64,000 nt of DNA from DATBVX01 sp963705495 (GCA_963705495.1 CAVPJQ010000020.1:10516-74515), one strand, 5' to 3'; positions 9,137 through 18,909 are shown, counted from the stretch's first letter. Translations and numbers: made by a program. The notes: generated by a model from the sequence alone, not told the origin.

Positions 9137-9217
9137 AAGAGGTGCCGGGTTTAAGTTATTTAGTTATCCACCCCGGTCGGAGCGGGATAACTAAATAACT
9201 TAAACCCGGCACCTCTT
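9137..9217. repeat. Perfect 33-bp inverted repeat (REP/MITE-like palindrome)
   Basis: The arms 9137-9169 and 9185-9217 are exact reverse complements of 33 bases, separated by a 15-base GC-rich loop. The inner part is AT-rich (TTAAGTTATTTAGTTATCC) and the outer part GC-rich, unlike the surrounding codon-biased DNA. Each arm read inward encodes KRCRV followed by TAA, so it supplies stop codons on both strands. Its right arm forms the last codons of the FAD monooxygenase gene. It could act as a strong transcription barrier or mRNA stabiliser. The shape resembles mobile palindromic units (REP, MITE). No transposase is seen nearby. Confidence 0.85.
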
Positions 9218-10399
9218 CACGGGCATGGGCTGGCCTTCCACCAGCTTGCTGAGCGCCGTCGACAGCGAAAGACGCGCTGGATCCTCCGCTTGGCGCCGAA
9301 ACTCCTCGAACTCCGCGCGTTGGCGGCCGAGATCCTTCTCCGACATGCGGCGCTTGAAGTCAGAGGCAATGGGGGAGCTGACCTCGAGAAAAACGCGACG
9401 CCGTTCGGTCGCATAGAAGTCGAGCACGCTTTCCGCTGCGCGCTCAGCGAGCACTGCGGCGAGGACATCGCTGAGCGCCGCTGCATCGATGACCCCGCCG
9501 GTCAAACCCATTCCGCCGCAAGGATTGCAGGCATGGGCGGCATCGCCCGCGAGGAGCGTTCGGCCCACGCGGAACGTGGGCGCGCAACGCTCGTGTACGC
9601 GATAGGGCGAATAGGCGACGATCCGGTAGGGCGCCGAAGGGTCGGGAAGGAGAACCGAGTACTTCTCCGCGATGCGTCGAGGGATATCGGTTTCCGGCAA
9701 GCTGGCGTCCTCTGAAAAGGTCACGCGCCAGAGATTCTCCCGGCCGAGGCGCGCCACCACCGCCCAGTTGGTCGGGTCCGCCACCATGTTCGCCGGTTCG
9801 AATCCATAGCGCTCGAAATCGTAGCTCACGTTGGTCGCCACAAACCGGTCCGGCCATGTGTGCCCTTCGAATGGCAGCGACAGGAGACTGCGCACGGTGC
9901 TGCGTGCGCCGTCGGCGCCCACCACCCATTTCGCCCGGATGTCCTCGCGCCCCCGGGGCGTTTCGACGCTCAACGTGGCACCGGATGCGTCCTGGCTGAG
10001 TCCGACCAGACGCGTGTTCCAGCGCATCGCGGTACCAGGCAGTGCGCTGAAGTGCTGCAACACCAGTTGCGCCAACAGGTGCTGGCCGAAATGAGCGTTG
10101 TACGGGTAAGGGGAGTCGGGCGGGAATGTATCTGCGATACGAGCCACCTCGCCACTTGCCAGGAGGTGGAAGGCAAAGCTCTTGCTCAGATAGGCGATCG
10201 CGAGCGTGTCTTCCAACAACCCCAGTCGATCGAGGATCTTGAGGGTGGTCGGAAAATACACCGCTGCGCGTGGCGAATCGTTGATGCCCGGCTCGGCTTC
10301 GATCACCGTGACTGACCGGCCCGCCTGAGCCACGCCGAGCGCAGTCAGCAAGCCGACCGGTCCGGCTCCAACCACCACGACGTCACAGGTGTCGCTCAT
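9200..10399 (-). CDS. FAD-dependent monooxygenase (PHBH/MhpA-like)
   Basis: The 399-residue class-A flavoprotein hydroxylase shows all three FAD/NADPH fingerprints: GAGPVGLLTALGVAQAG at the N terminus, the DG motif VVGADGARSTVR near 165 and the GD motif RTLLAGDAAHACNPCGGMGL near 280. This family (4-hydroxybenzoate, 3-(3-hydroxyphenyl)propionate hydroxylases) adds oxygen to phenolic rings using NADPH and O2. MhpA-type enzymes are longer; this is closer to the UbiH/PHBH size. The last five residues, KRCRV, and the stop come from the adjacent inverted repeat, so the native C terminus may have been replaced by insertion. Confidence 0.82.
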   Translation of the reverse strand: MSDTCDVVVVGAGPVGLLTALGVAQAGRSVTVIEAEPGINDSPRAAVYFPTTLKILDRLGLLEDTLAIAYLSKSFAFHLLASGEVARIADTFPPDSPYPYNAHFGQHLLAQLVLQHFSALPGTAMRWNTRLVGLSQDASGATLSVETPRGREDIRAKWVVGADGARSTVRSLLSLPFEGHTWPDRFVATNVSYDFERYGFEPANMVADPTNWAVVARLGRENLWRVTFSEDASLPETDIPRRIAEKYSVLLPDPSAPYRIVAYSPYRVHERCAPTFRVGRTLLAGDAAHACNPCGGMGLTGGVIDAAALSDVLAAVLAERAAESVLDFYATERRRVFLEVSSPIASDFKRRMSEKDLGRQRAEFEEFRRQAEDPARLSLSTALSKLVEGQPMPVKRCRV

Positions 10400-10447
10400 G
10401 TCTGCCGGCTCACGGCAACCTCGGTTCGTGGGATCTGCAGCTCGACG

Positions 10448-10852
10448 TCAAACCTGGCCGTCCGGCGAATGCATGATCACCGGGCGCACCTCGATGGGCA
10501 TGTTCAGCGGCTTGCCGCCGGGGCCGGGCGCCGCCGAGGCACGAGCGGCGAGTTGCAACGCGCGCTCCGGGCTCTTCACGTCGATGATCCAGTAGCCGGC
10601 CAGAAACTCTTTCGATTCCGCGAACGGGCCATCCGTAATCGCAGGCGTTCCGTCCTTGTTTGCGCGCACGATCTTTGCCTGGTCCGGTTCAGCCAGGCCG
10701 TTGGTGAGGACGAACTCTCCCGCATCGATGAGATCCTTGTTGAAACGGCGCAGAAAGTCCATGTGCGCCTTGACGTCCTCGGATGGCCACAGGCCGATGT
10801 GAGACTTTTTCCATTCCGCCATCGGGAATTGCATGATCATCATGTACTTCAT
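10448..10852 (-). CDS. YCII-related (DGPF-motif) protein
   Basis: The start at 10852 gives MKYMMIMQFP, the usual N terminus of YCII-related proteins; the longer frame from 10918 has no support. Of about 134 residues, the diagnostic ITDGPFAESKEFLAGYWIID motif lies near residue 80. These small proteins adopt a ferredoxin-like dimeric alpha+beta fold, and their biochemical role is generally unknown; some are encoded beside ECF sigma factors. Here it lies between the FAD monooxygenase and the divergent E1 alpha gene. Confidence 0.8.
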   Translation of the reverse strand: MKYMMIMQFPMAEWKKSHIGLWPSEDVKAHMDFLRRFNKDLIDAGEFVLTNGLAEPDQAKIVRANKDGTPAITDGPFAESKEFLAGYWIIDVKSPERALQLAARASAAPGPGGKPLNMPIEVRPVIMHSPDGQV

Positions 10853-11073
10853 GGCCTGGTTCCTCGTCCTGTGGGCGCGCCCGAATCGGCGCTTTCGAAC
10901 GTAGGTCGGAGCACGCAACGGGTTTTCGACATGCTGAATGGATTTCAGATTCGATTCACGTAGAGTACGCTTTCGTCAACGAGCATCGACGCCAGTTCTG
11001 CGTCGTGTGGTCGAGCATCACCGGCACTGCACGCAAAGCTGTGGTGCCGCCGATCAGCAGTCAAGGAGATCAA

Positions 11074-12103
11074 ATGAGCGTACAGGCGCCCAGCGCTGAG
11101 CGGCAGATCTGGATATTCACCCAGATGCTGCGCATCCGCGCCTTTGAAGAACGCGTCAAGCGCACTTTTACCGAACACCCGGGCGTCATCCGCGGTCACA
11201 CGCATCTGGCTGACGGAGCCGAAGCATCGATCGTCGGCTCGCTCAGCCATTTCCGCAGCGGCGATGCAGCCCTCGCGACCTATCGCTGTCACGGTTACCC
11301 CCTCGTTCTCGGGCAGCGACCCGAACGCGATGATGGCCGAGATCTACGGTCGCGCGGATGGCCTCTGCAAGGGTCTCGGCGGGTCCATGCACCTCACCGA
11401 CGTGAAGCACGGCTTCCTGGGTACATCGGGCATTGTCGGCGCAGGCATTCCGCACGCGGCCGGCGCCGCCTGGGCCGCGCAGATCCGCAAGAAAGGCGAG
11501 GTCGTGTTCTGCTTCTTTGGCGACGGCGCATCGAAGCAGGGCGCTTTCTACGAGACGCTCAATATCGCCTCGCTGTGGAAGCTGCCAGCGATCTTCGTGA
11601 TGGAGAACAACGGCTACAACGTCGTGACGACCACTGCGCAGGAGGATGCGAATGCGGCCAACGGCGAGCCACTTTCCGTCAAGGCAAAGGCCTTCTCGAT
11701 GCCGGGCGTCACCGTCGATGGGACCGATCCGCTGGCGGTACATGCCACGGTCGGCGCGGCAGTCGAGCGGGCACGCACGGGCGCCGGCCCCACTCTGGTC
11801 GAATCGAAGGTCTACCGCCTTTCGGCCCACGGCAACATCATCGCCCCGCCCGGCGTGCCACTTCACTATCCAGAGCATGAGGCAATCACGGTCTTCGGCA
11901 ATCGCGCCGAGTACGAGGCGGCGCTGCGTGGCGATCCGGTGCCGCGCTTTCGCGGCACGTTGGTCCAGGGCGGCGTGCTGAGCGGTGCGAAGGCCGACGA
12001 GCTCGCAGCGCAGGCCGCGAAGGAAATGGACGCCGCCGTGACGTTCGGACTCAAGAGTCCCTTCCCCAAGCTCGAGTCCGCGCTCGAAAACATCTACGCA
12101 TAG
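11074..12103 (+). CDS. TPP-dependent 2-oxoacid/acetoin dehydrogenase E1 alpha (frameshifted)
   Basis: The start ATG has a strong AAGGAG site. It is E1 alpha of a pyruvate/acetoin-type dehydrogenase complex, which decarboxylates a 2-oxoacid or cleaves acetoin on thiamine diphosphate. Visible are IRAFEERV, RGHTHLADGAE, YRCHGYPLVLG, GGSMHLTDVKHGFLG and the TPP-binding span GDGASKQGAFYE...ENNGYN. One +1 shift occurs at the GGG near 11311; deleting one G gives PLVLGSDPNAMMAEIYGR. The length is then about 342 residues, normal for the family. E1 beta follows 13 bases later. Confidence 0.8.
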
Positions 12104-12116
12104 GCCGGAGCGACCC

Positions 12117-13086
12117 ATGGCACAGCTTCCATTCATCGCCGCGATCGATGCCGGCATCCACCAGGAGATGCGACGCGATCCGAAGGTCCTGTATTTCGGC
12201 CAGAACATGGCGACGACGGAGAATCACGAGTTCGTCGCTGCCTACGGGCACGACCGCGTACGCGTGACGCCCATCTCCGAGACTGCGGAGATCGGCATCG
12301 CGATCGGCGCGGCGATGGCGGGCCTGCGCCCGGTGGTCGAGCTCTACATGGCGGAGTTCATGCTCGTCGCCATGGACCAGGTGGTGAACGAGGCACCGCG
12401 CTTCCGTTACATGTCCGGCGGACAGGTGAAGGTTCCCCTCGTGCTCAAGGCCGGGTTCGGCTTCGCCTGCGGCTGGGCAGGGCAGCACACGGGCTCGCTG
12501 ACGGCACTGTTCATGGGCGTTCCTGGTCTCAAGGTCGTCGTGCCGTCCACGGCTGCCGATGCGAAGAGGCTTGATGGCGACGGCGATCCGTGATGACAAC
12601 CCGGTCGTGTTCCTGCACCACTACCTGCTCACGCTCGAGCATGGCGAGGTGCCGGACGGTGAGTACCTGGTGCCGTTCGGCAAGGCCGAGGTCCGGCGCT
12701 CGGGCGGCGATGTCACGATCGTCGCCACCGGTTGGATGGTTCCGCGTTCTCTCGCCGCGGCCGAGAAACTGGCCAAGGAAGGTATCCAGGCTGAAGTGAT
12801 CGACCCGCGCACTGTTGCGCCGCTGGACCTGGAGACGATTCTGAAGTCGGTCGCCAAGACGGGGCGGCTCGTGCTCGTCGATCAGGCGCCACGACATGCC
12901 ACGGTCGCCGGCATCATTGCTGGCGATGTCGCTGAGCAGGGCTTCTCGTCGCTCAAGGCGCCGATCGTGCAGGTCACGGCTCGCGATGCGACGGTGCCTT
13001 ACAGCGAGCCGCTCGAGGCGTACGTGATCCCCGACGAGGAAAGCATCATCGCTGGCGTTCGAAGCGTGCTCAAAGGTCGCCGATAA
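12117..13086 (+). CDS. TPP-dependent dehydrogenase E1 beta (frameshifted)
   Basis: This is the partner of the preceding E1 alpha: QNMATTENHEFVAAYG, the ISETAEIGIAIGAAMAGLRP interface, FRYMSGGQVKVPLV, a HTGSLTALFMGVPGLKVVVPS stretch and a transketolase C-terminal domain with EVIDPRTVAPLDLETI. The frame shifts +1 near 12565, where AADAK should continue directly into GLMATAIRDDNPVVF. Corrected length is about 323 residues. A GGAG site lies before the ATG. It converges on the E2 gene of the opposite strand, ending 27 bases from it. Confidence 0.8.
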
Positions 13087-13112
13087 CGATCTGGCGACGC
13101 GCGCGCCGGCCG

Positions 13113-14313
13113 CTAATCAAATCGCCAGTCGCGCCCCTCGAGAATCTCGACGAGACGCGCGAGAAACTGCGAGGCGAGGCGACCGTCGGCGACGCGATGA
13201 TCCACCGTCAGCGTGAGCTCCGACTGTGGGCGCACCTCGATGTTTCCGATCCGCACCACGACGCAGTCTCGTTGCCGCCCGACCGCGAGAATCGCCGATT
13301 GCGGCGGGTTGATGATTGCAGTGAAGCGATCCGGGCCTCGTGCGCCGAGGTTCGAGAGGCTGATCGTTGCGCCGTCGAGCTCTTCGCGCTTCAGCCGACC
13401 CTTGAGGGCGCGCTCGACACAATCGGCGCGCCGGCGACCGAGCTCAATGAGTCCAAGCCGCTCGACGTCGTGAATCACGGGAACGAGCAAGCCGTTTTCC
13501 ACGGCAACCACCAGGCCGATGTGAGCACCGTTGGCCTGCACGATGCGAGCAGTCGGGCGAGTCCGGATCTCCCAGGAAAGTCGCGTTCATAGTCGGGAAC
13601 TCGATGAGCGTTCGAGCGATCGCCTGTAGCAGAAAGTCGTTCATCGAGAGTTTGGCTGAGCTCGAAGACGGCGTCGCAGAGAGCTCGGCGCGTAGCGCCT
13701 GCAGTGCCGTCCAGTCGACCGAGCGCTCGACAATGAACTGCGGAATGGTCGCGTTACTCAGCGTCATGGCTCGCGCCAGCGCGCGGCGCATCGGCGCGAG
13801 TCCTTGGGGCGCCGATGCCGGCACGTGTGTGGCTCGTGCCGTCGCAGGTGATTCGATTGCCCGTCTCACGTCCTCGAGTTGAACACGTCCGCGCGGACCT
13901 GACCCCGCGATGCCGCCGAGATCGAGTCCGTGCTCGGCAGCAAGCTTGCGTGCGACCGGCGAACTCCGGATGCGATCGCCGGTGTCCGCTGCGAATGCAG
14001 GGGCGGAAGGCAACGCGGTTTCAAGTTCGGGCGTCCGCGCCTTTGGCGCCGTGGTCTGCGCTTGCTGTGGTGCGTCGGCTTCCACACGGGCGATTTGATC
14101 GCCGACGTTCGCTTCCTCGCCCACCTGCACCAGGATCTCGGCCAGGCGCCCACTCACGGTGGCCTCGATTTCGACAACCGACTTTTCCGTTTCAACTTCG
14201 ACCAGCGGCTCGCCGAGCGTCACCGTGTCGCCCACGTTCTTGAGCCAGCGAGTGACCCGGACCGCCTCCATGACGAGGCCGACCTTCGGAATCTCCTGCG
14301 TAACCAGGGGCAC
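13113..14313 (-). CDS. Dihydrolipoyl acyltransferase E2 (frameshifted)
   Basis: The E2 core of a 2-oxoacid/acetoin dehydrogenase. An N-terminal lipoyl domain carries the lipoyl-Lys in VEVETEKSVVEIEA. A linker follows, then a peripheral-subunit-binding domain (SSPVARKLAAEHGLDL...GPRGRV), then the catalytic acyltransferase domain ending with the active-site DHRVADG. The GTG start at 14313 follows AGGAG and lies right after the stop of E1 beta. A +1 shift at the CCC run near 13556 separates LGDPDSP from TARIVQANGAHIG. Third gene of the leftward E1 alpha-E1 beta-E2 operon; no E3 (lipoamide dehydrogenase) is nearby. Confidence 0.82.
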
Positions 14314-14317
14314 CTCG

Positions 14318-15307
14318 TTACTCCTGCGCCTGTGCTTCGAGACCGAGCACGTGGCGCACGCCACGGACGATGTCGCTACTGCCGGGAAGCAGCGCGCGCT
14401 CGAGTTCTGGAGCAAAGGGAATGGGCGCGAAGGGACAGCCGACACGCACGACCGGAGCGTCGAGCTCGTCGAACAGCTCCGAGCCGATGCGCGCCGCGAT
14501 CTCGGCACCGACGCCACCGTTGCGCACGGCTTCGTGTGCGATCACGGCCCGGTGAGTCTTCGCGACCGATGCGGCGATCGTTGCCATGTCGAGCGGCACG
14601 AGAGTGCGCAGGTCGATGACCTCAGCAGAAACACCCGCGCGCGCCAGGGTCTCTGCGGCTGTCAGCGCATCTCGCACCATGGCCGAATACACGATCAAGG
14701 TCACATCGCTTCCAGCGCGCACAACCCGGGCCTTGCCGATCGGTGGCAGCTTTGCGTCGCTCGCCAGGGCTTCCTTCATTGTGTAGAGCCGCTTGTGCTC
14801 AATGAAAAGCACCGGTTCGCCGAGCCGAATCGAACTCTTGAGCAGGCCGTAGGCCTCGGCGGGCGAGGAGGGCGCCACGATCACCAGCCCTGGAACGTGG
14901 ATGAACCAGGCCTCGAGGCTCTGCGAGTGCTGCGCTGCTGCGCCACCCGCAGCACCCGCCTGCGTACGCACTACGAGCGGAACGCTGAGCTGGCCGCCCG
15001 ACATGTAGCGGTACTTGGCGGTTTGGTTCACGAGGCAATCCATGGCGAGGGTCGCAAAATCGATGAACATGATTTCGAGCACTGGCTTGAGACCGCACAG
15101 CGCGGCGCCGGTCGCGAGGCCCGTGATTGCCGCTTCGCTGATTGGCGTGTTGCGCACGCGCTTGGCACCGTGTTTCTGCGCGAGACCCTTGGTGACGCCG
15201 AAGGCTCCGCCCGCTGCGACGTCCTCGCCCAGCAAATGGACCGAGGCGTCGCGGGCGAGCTCCTCGTCGAGCGCGCGGCGAAGAATTTCGATGAAGGTGT
15301 GCTCCAT
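14318..15307 (-). CDS. TPP-dependent dehydrogenase E1 beta
   Basis: An intact 329-residue E1 beta begins MEHTFIEILRRAL five bases after the E1 alpha stop. It has HLLGEDVAAGGAFGVTKG, RVRNTPISEAAITGLATGAA, KYRYMSGGQLSVPLVVRTQ, HSQSLEAWFIHVPGLVIV and the C-terminal domain with AEVIDLRTLVPLD. These are the standard TPP-pyrimidine and transketolase C-terminal domains of pyruvate/branched-chain/acetoin E1 beta. The operon order E1 alpha, E1 beta, E2 is that of Gram-positive-type PDH, branched-chain and acetoin complexes. The substrate cannot be told from sequence alone. Confidence 0.88.
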   Translation of the reverse strand: MEHTFIEILRRALDEELARDASVHLLGEDVAAGGAFGVTKGLAQKHGAKRVRNTPISEAAITGLATGAALCGLKPVLEIMFIDFATLAMDCLVNQTAKYRYMSGGQLSVPLVVRTQAGAAGGAAAQHSQSLEAWFIHVPGLVIVAPSSPAEAYGLLKSSIRLGEPVLFIEHKRLYTMKEALASDAKLPPIGKARVVRAGSDVTLIVYSAMVRDALTAAETLARAGVSAEVIDLRTLVPLDMATIAASVAKTHRAVIAHEAVRNGGVGAEIAARIGSELFDELDAPVVRVGCPFAPIPFAPELERALLPGSSDIVRGVRHVLGLEAQAQE

Positions 15308-15312
15308 GAAGC

Positions 15313-16300
15313 TCAGCCCGGCATCGCGTTGAACGATGGCGAACGGTAGACATCCTCGAGCACCGTCGCCGGATCGGGGCGCGGCGCAGCACGGGCGCGT
15401 TCGACGGCTTGCTGAACCTCCTGCTGTGGCGCGCTCCCCGATCGCGTCGAGTTCTTCGAGCTTGACGCCGCGCTCGATGAGCTGGCGTTCAGCCGCTCTA
15501 TCGGGCACTTCTCCCGGATCGCGGCGAGCTCTTCCTTCGAGCGATACTGCTGTGCATCGCCGACATAGTGACCCGCCATGCGAAACGTCATGCACTCGAG
15601 CAGATACGGGCCCGACCCTTGCGCAGACAGTTCGATCGCTTCGCCGCGCGGCCGCATGCACGGTGGGCAGGTCGTTGCCGTCGATCGTCTTCGTGGCGAT
15701 GGAGTAGGGCGCTGCGAAACTGCTGACGTGCGTAACGTTCGAGTGCTCCTCGCGGCTGGTGAACTCGGCGTAGCCGTTGTTCTCGCACACGAAGAGCACC
15801 GGAAGCCGCCACAGCGCGGCAAGGTTCAGCGTTTCGTGAAACGCGCCGGCGCCCGTCGCACCGTCGCCGAAGAACACGACGCTGATGTTCTGCTTACCCT
15901 GCGCCTGCGCCGCCCATGCAGCACCCGCGGCGAGAGCGAGGTTCCCTGCCACGACTCCGGTGGCGCCGAGTACGCCATTCGCTGCGTCGACCAGATGCAT
16001 CGAGCCACCGCGACCGCGGCACAAGCCCTCTTCCCGGCCCAGAATCTCGGCGAATGTCGCCTGAAGGTCACTCCCCTTGGCGAGCACGTGGCCGTGGCCA
16101 CGATGGCTGGTGAACAATGCGTCCTCCCGAGTGAGATGCGCGCAGACGCCCACAGCAACCGCTTCCTGCCCGGTCGATAGGTGGGGGAAACCAGGAATCT
16201 CCCCCGCGGCAGCGAGGCGCTGCACCTGGCCTTCGAACAGACGTATCCGCCAGAGCGCGTGATACATCTGCTTCCAGTCATCCAGCGTCGGTGAAGTCAC
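15313..16300 (-). CDS. TPP-dependent dehydrogenase E1 alpha (three frameshifts)
   Basis: First gene of the leftward complex operon. It shows FPHLSTGQEAVAVG, TSHRGHGHVLAKG, GGSMHLVDAANGVLGATG and the TPP motif GDGATGAGAFHE...ENNGYAEFT. The C-terminal third jumps frame at about 15650, 15488 and 15420 (one-base gain, one-base loss, one-base gain). Stitching the frames gives a continuous, normal E1 alpha of about 330 residues ending SPSFNAMPG, so the shifts are probably sequence errors. It is a second, distinct E1 alpha from the rightward copy at 11074. Confidence 0.75.
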
Positions 16301-16467
16301 AATTTCTGCCCGGGTTGTTGGTTTTCATGAATACCTTGAAAGCGCGCGAGCTGTCTCCATCGTCGGAGAAATGATACCGCCCGCGTCCGGGGCCTCGCGA
16401 GCGGATTGGGATGCTGCTAATGTCGCCGTCGGCCGTATCGCGACCAAAAACCAAGAACGGTGGGCGT

Positions 16468-17001
16468 ATGTCCAGTCAGCATCGGATTCGGACGGCTCTG
16501 TGGGTTGTTGCCGCAGCCGCATTGCTACCTTCGACGGCGTCAGTTGCGCAGAACTCAGCGGACCGCGACTTGAGCGAAATCAGCAGCTACGTGCTGACCG
16601 ACGCGGGTCTTGCCAAGTACACCCAGGCCGTCAAGAACCTGGGCCCCCTTGCGAAGGGGATGTCGGATCACTGCGCTGAAGGGGACGACGATGACGGTGA
16701 GAGTGCTCACTCCCTGGATGAAACGGTGGCGCGCGTCGATGCGAATCCAGGCGTTCACGCGGCGATCAAGGCGGCGGGCATGACGACCCGCGAGTACCTC
16801 GTTTTCACCTTCTCCTTGTTTCAGAACGGCATGGGGGCTTGGGCGCTCGATCAGCCGGGTGGCAAGTTGCCGCCAGGCATGTCTTTGGAAAACGTGAAGT
16901 TCTATCGCGCGCACGAGGGCGCCATCAAGCAACTGAGCGCTGAGACCAAAGCCGCCGACTGTGAAGGTGGCGAGCGCGAGGACGAGGACAACGCGCAATA
17001 G
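16468..17001 (+). CDS. Hypothetical exported protein
   Basis: I choose the ATG at 16468 (MSSQHRIRTALW), giving a 177-residue protein with a clear signal peptide, hydrophobic core ALWVVAAAALLP and cleavage likely after ASVAQ. The mature part is acidic with an aspartate cluster near residue 75 and a C-terminal EGGEREDEDNAQ. LTDAGLAKYTQAVKNL and GMTTREYLVFTFSLFQNGMG resemble uncharacterised periplasmic proteins of xanthomonad-type bacteria that I cannot assign to a named function. It stands alone, convergent with the next gene. Confidence 0.55.
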   Translation: MSSQHRIRTALWVVAAAALLPSTASVAQNSADRDLSEISSYVLTDAGLAKYTQAVKNLGPLAKGMSDHCAEGDDDDGESAHSLDETVARVDANPGVHAAIKAAGMTTREYLVFTFSLFQNGMGAWALDQPGGKLPPGMSLENVKFYRAHEGAIKQLSAETKAADCEGGEREDEDNAQ

Positions 17002-17016
17002 CGAGGCGACTGGCGA

Positions 17017-17895
17017 TCAGATGCCGGCCATGTCCCTGCACTTGTTTCCAGTGCAGTTCGGCTCCGCTACGCGTTCGCCGTACAAGCGCTCCGCAAGCTT
17101 CATATAGTCCCGCACGGCGTCGAGAGTGGCCGTGGACTTGTAGGAGTCCGTAGGAGCGCCCCGCAATGCGATAGTGGCCAGCACTCTCGAGTCGTTCCTT
17201 TCGTGAGACGGAATACGCTCAGTGACGAGGTAGTCCTTGTAGCGCTTCATGAAGGCCTGCATGGCACCGGTGGCGCCCCACCATTGCGGGCACATCGCGA
17301 CATACGCCTGGTCGGCTTCGCGCTTGATGGCATCGTACTCGGCGAAGGCCCAGTCCGGTGTGCCACTCTCACCGACGCCCCAGCCTTCGGTGATGCCGAG
17401 CTTTTTCCGCAGAGCCGCGAAGTGCGTCCGCGGCGGTACCAGCGCCGTCTCCATCGCTGCGTGGTAACGCTTGAGCAGAGCCGTTTCCTCGGCCTCGATC
17501 GCTTGCTGCTTTTCGAGTTGCTGCGTGTGTTCGGCTTGGACCGCCTCGGGATCCGTTGCGCCCGTTTGCTGGAGGAGCTTCGTCGCGTTCTGGGGGTCCT
17601 TCATCATCAATTCCTGCATGCGAGCGGCCGTGGCCATGGGGTCCTCTCCCGCCGTCGAGCCCCAGTTGGAGATCTGATCGTTGACCTCCTTCTGCTTGGC
17701 GGCGTCGGCTGAGACGACCTGCAATGCCGCGGCATTGGTGGCGGCGAATTGATCCTGTGATGCGTAGCAGGCCGTCGGCAGCGGCACAGCCTTCGCCCAG
17801 GGGCTCGCTGGCGGTTGCGCGCAAAGACCGGACGCCATCGCCAATACACTTGCGCCCGTCGAGAAGAGCAAGCGGCCATAACATGAACCGCGCAT
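17017..17895 (-). CDS. Hypothetical exported protein
   Basis: A perfect AAGGAGG site precedes the ATG. The 292-residue product has a signal peptide (LLFSTGASVLAMASGLCAQ) and a soluble mature part rich in Ala, Gln and Glu with a helical central stretch at about 100-160 (EAVQAEHTQQLEKQQAIEAEE). The end has two paired Cys (CTGNKC). I do not recognise the family. It is transcribed divergently from the DUF3617 gene and convergent with the preceding hypothetical gene. Confidence 0.55.
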   Translation of the reverse strand: MRGSCYGRLLFSTGASVLAMASGLCAQPPASPWAKAVPLPTACYASQDQFAATNAAALQVVSADAAKQKEVNDQISNWGSTAGEDPMATAARMQELMMKDPQNATKLLQQTGATDPEAVQAEHTQQLEKQQAIEAEETALLKRYHAAMETALVPPRTHFAALRKKLGITEGWGVGESGTPDWAFAEYDAIKREADQAYVAMCPQWWGATGAMQAFMKRYKDYLVTERIPSHERNDSRVLATIALRGAPTDSYKSTATLDAVRDYMKLAERLYGERVAEPNCTGNKCRDMAGI

Positions 17896-18076
17896 GCGGC
17901 CTCCTTCAGCTGAGATGGATCGTCCGCTTGCGACAACGCGATGCGATCGCCAACGCTTGGAAACGAAGTGGGCTCTGGCCCATTATGGTTCATGGAGTCT
18001 GGGCCAGTCCTGCGCCCGAGTGTATGCTTTTGCGGCGATCGAGCCACTCCAATAACGAACTGGGAAGGGTAATAGC

Positions 18077-18517
18077 ATGGCCTTGCCTTTTTTTTGCCGC
18101 GCGTCGGGCGCTGTTTTGACCCTGCTCGGATCTCTGGTTGTCGTTGCGGCGGGCCCGCGGGCAGACACGCCAAGCGCCGCCGGGGATCTCTGGGAAGTGA
18201 CGTCCAAGATGTCGATGGAGGGGATGCCGATGGAGATGCCGGCGCAGAAGATGAAAGTCTGCGCGGCGAAAGTGTGGACCAAGCCGCCGGCGGGCGACAA
18301 CCCGCAGCAGAAGTGCATGCGCTCGGACTACGTGATCGACGGCGACAAAGTCACCTGGACCGAGAGTTGCGAGGGGCCGCCGATGACAGGCAAGGGCGAG
18401 ATCACGCGGCAGGGTGACGATGCTTATGTCGGATCCATCCAATACAGCTCCGCACAGGGCAACATGACCATCAAGCTCGCTGGCCACAAAGTGGGGACCT
18501 GCGACAACCCCAGTTAG
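18077..18517 (+). CDS. DUF3617 domain-containing periplasmic protein
   Basis: The 146-residue exported protein has a signal peptide of about 29 residues. The mature domain begins GDLWEVTSKMSMEGMPMEMP, followed by KVCAAKVWTKPP, a Cys-containing CMRSDYVIDGDKVTWTESC, and a repetitive beta-strand end. GxWEVT...MPGMP...VC...C...W...C is the DUF3617 signature, a small beta-rich protein of unknown function common in proteobacteria with several copies per genome. It is monocistronic. Confidence 0.8.
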   Translation: MALPFFCRASGAVLTLLGSLVVVAAGPRADTPSAAGDLWEVTSKMSMEGMPMEMPAQKMKVCAAKVWTKPPAGDNPQQKCMRSDYVIDGDKVTWTESCEGPPMTGKGEITRQGDDAYVGSIQYSSAQGNMTIKLAGHKVGTCDNPS

Positions 18518-18909
18518 GAAGCGCGCGGGGACTCGCCCGCACCGACCCGTGGTTCACGCCCGTTCGTGTTACGGATAGGGTCTGATTCTTTCCTCAATTT
18601 TCGTCAACGGAAAATTTCGTTCCCGCGGGGGTCGCACGCGCGACGTCGCGAATGTCATCTGGTGCACCGGGTTTCATCCGGGCTTCGACTGGATTGATCT
18701 TCCCGTCTTTGTGCGTCTGCCATTCCTGCACGCGATGTCCTCGTCCATGGTCCATGGCGTTGGCCGGGACGCAGCGCGCATCGTCGCGCAGATCAGGTTG
18801 CGACTCGGTGCAGGGGCAGTCGCGTCACCGCAAGTCTGATTGGGAGCGCTACTTGATCCGCAACCCTATGTTTAGACGACAGTTCTAGCGTGTCCGGATC
18901 TAGGACCGT
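18518..18909. other. Intergenic region with two hairpins, no supported gene
   Basis: A GC hairpin (GCGGG...CCCGC, 18525-18540) directly follows the DUF3617 stop and may end its transcript. An AT-rich hairpin, AATTTTC-7 bases-GAAAATT (18596-18616), is preceded by GGGTCTGATTCTTTCCTC. This looks like half of a decayed palindromic element, but that is a guess. A 78-codon open frame at 18652-18888 has no ribosome site or recognisable domain and I do not call it. Confidence 0.35.

Noticed and set aside
13091..13128. CTGGCGA...TCGCCAG inverted repeat between the convergent E1 beta and E2 genes as a terminator
   Set aside because: Only seven pairs with a 24-base loop and no T-run; too weak to call.
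14318..16300. A natural E1 alpha-E1 beta fusion protein
   Set aside because: The single long frame arises because frameshifts inside E1 alpha hide its stop; the true E1 alpha ends at 15313 and E1 beta has its own ATG at 15307.
18652..18888. 78-codon open frame before the TetR-Rieske gene
   Set aside because: No ribosome site, no recognisable domain and atypical composition (Arg/Ser-rich); probably chance.
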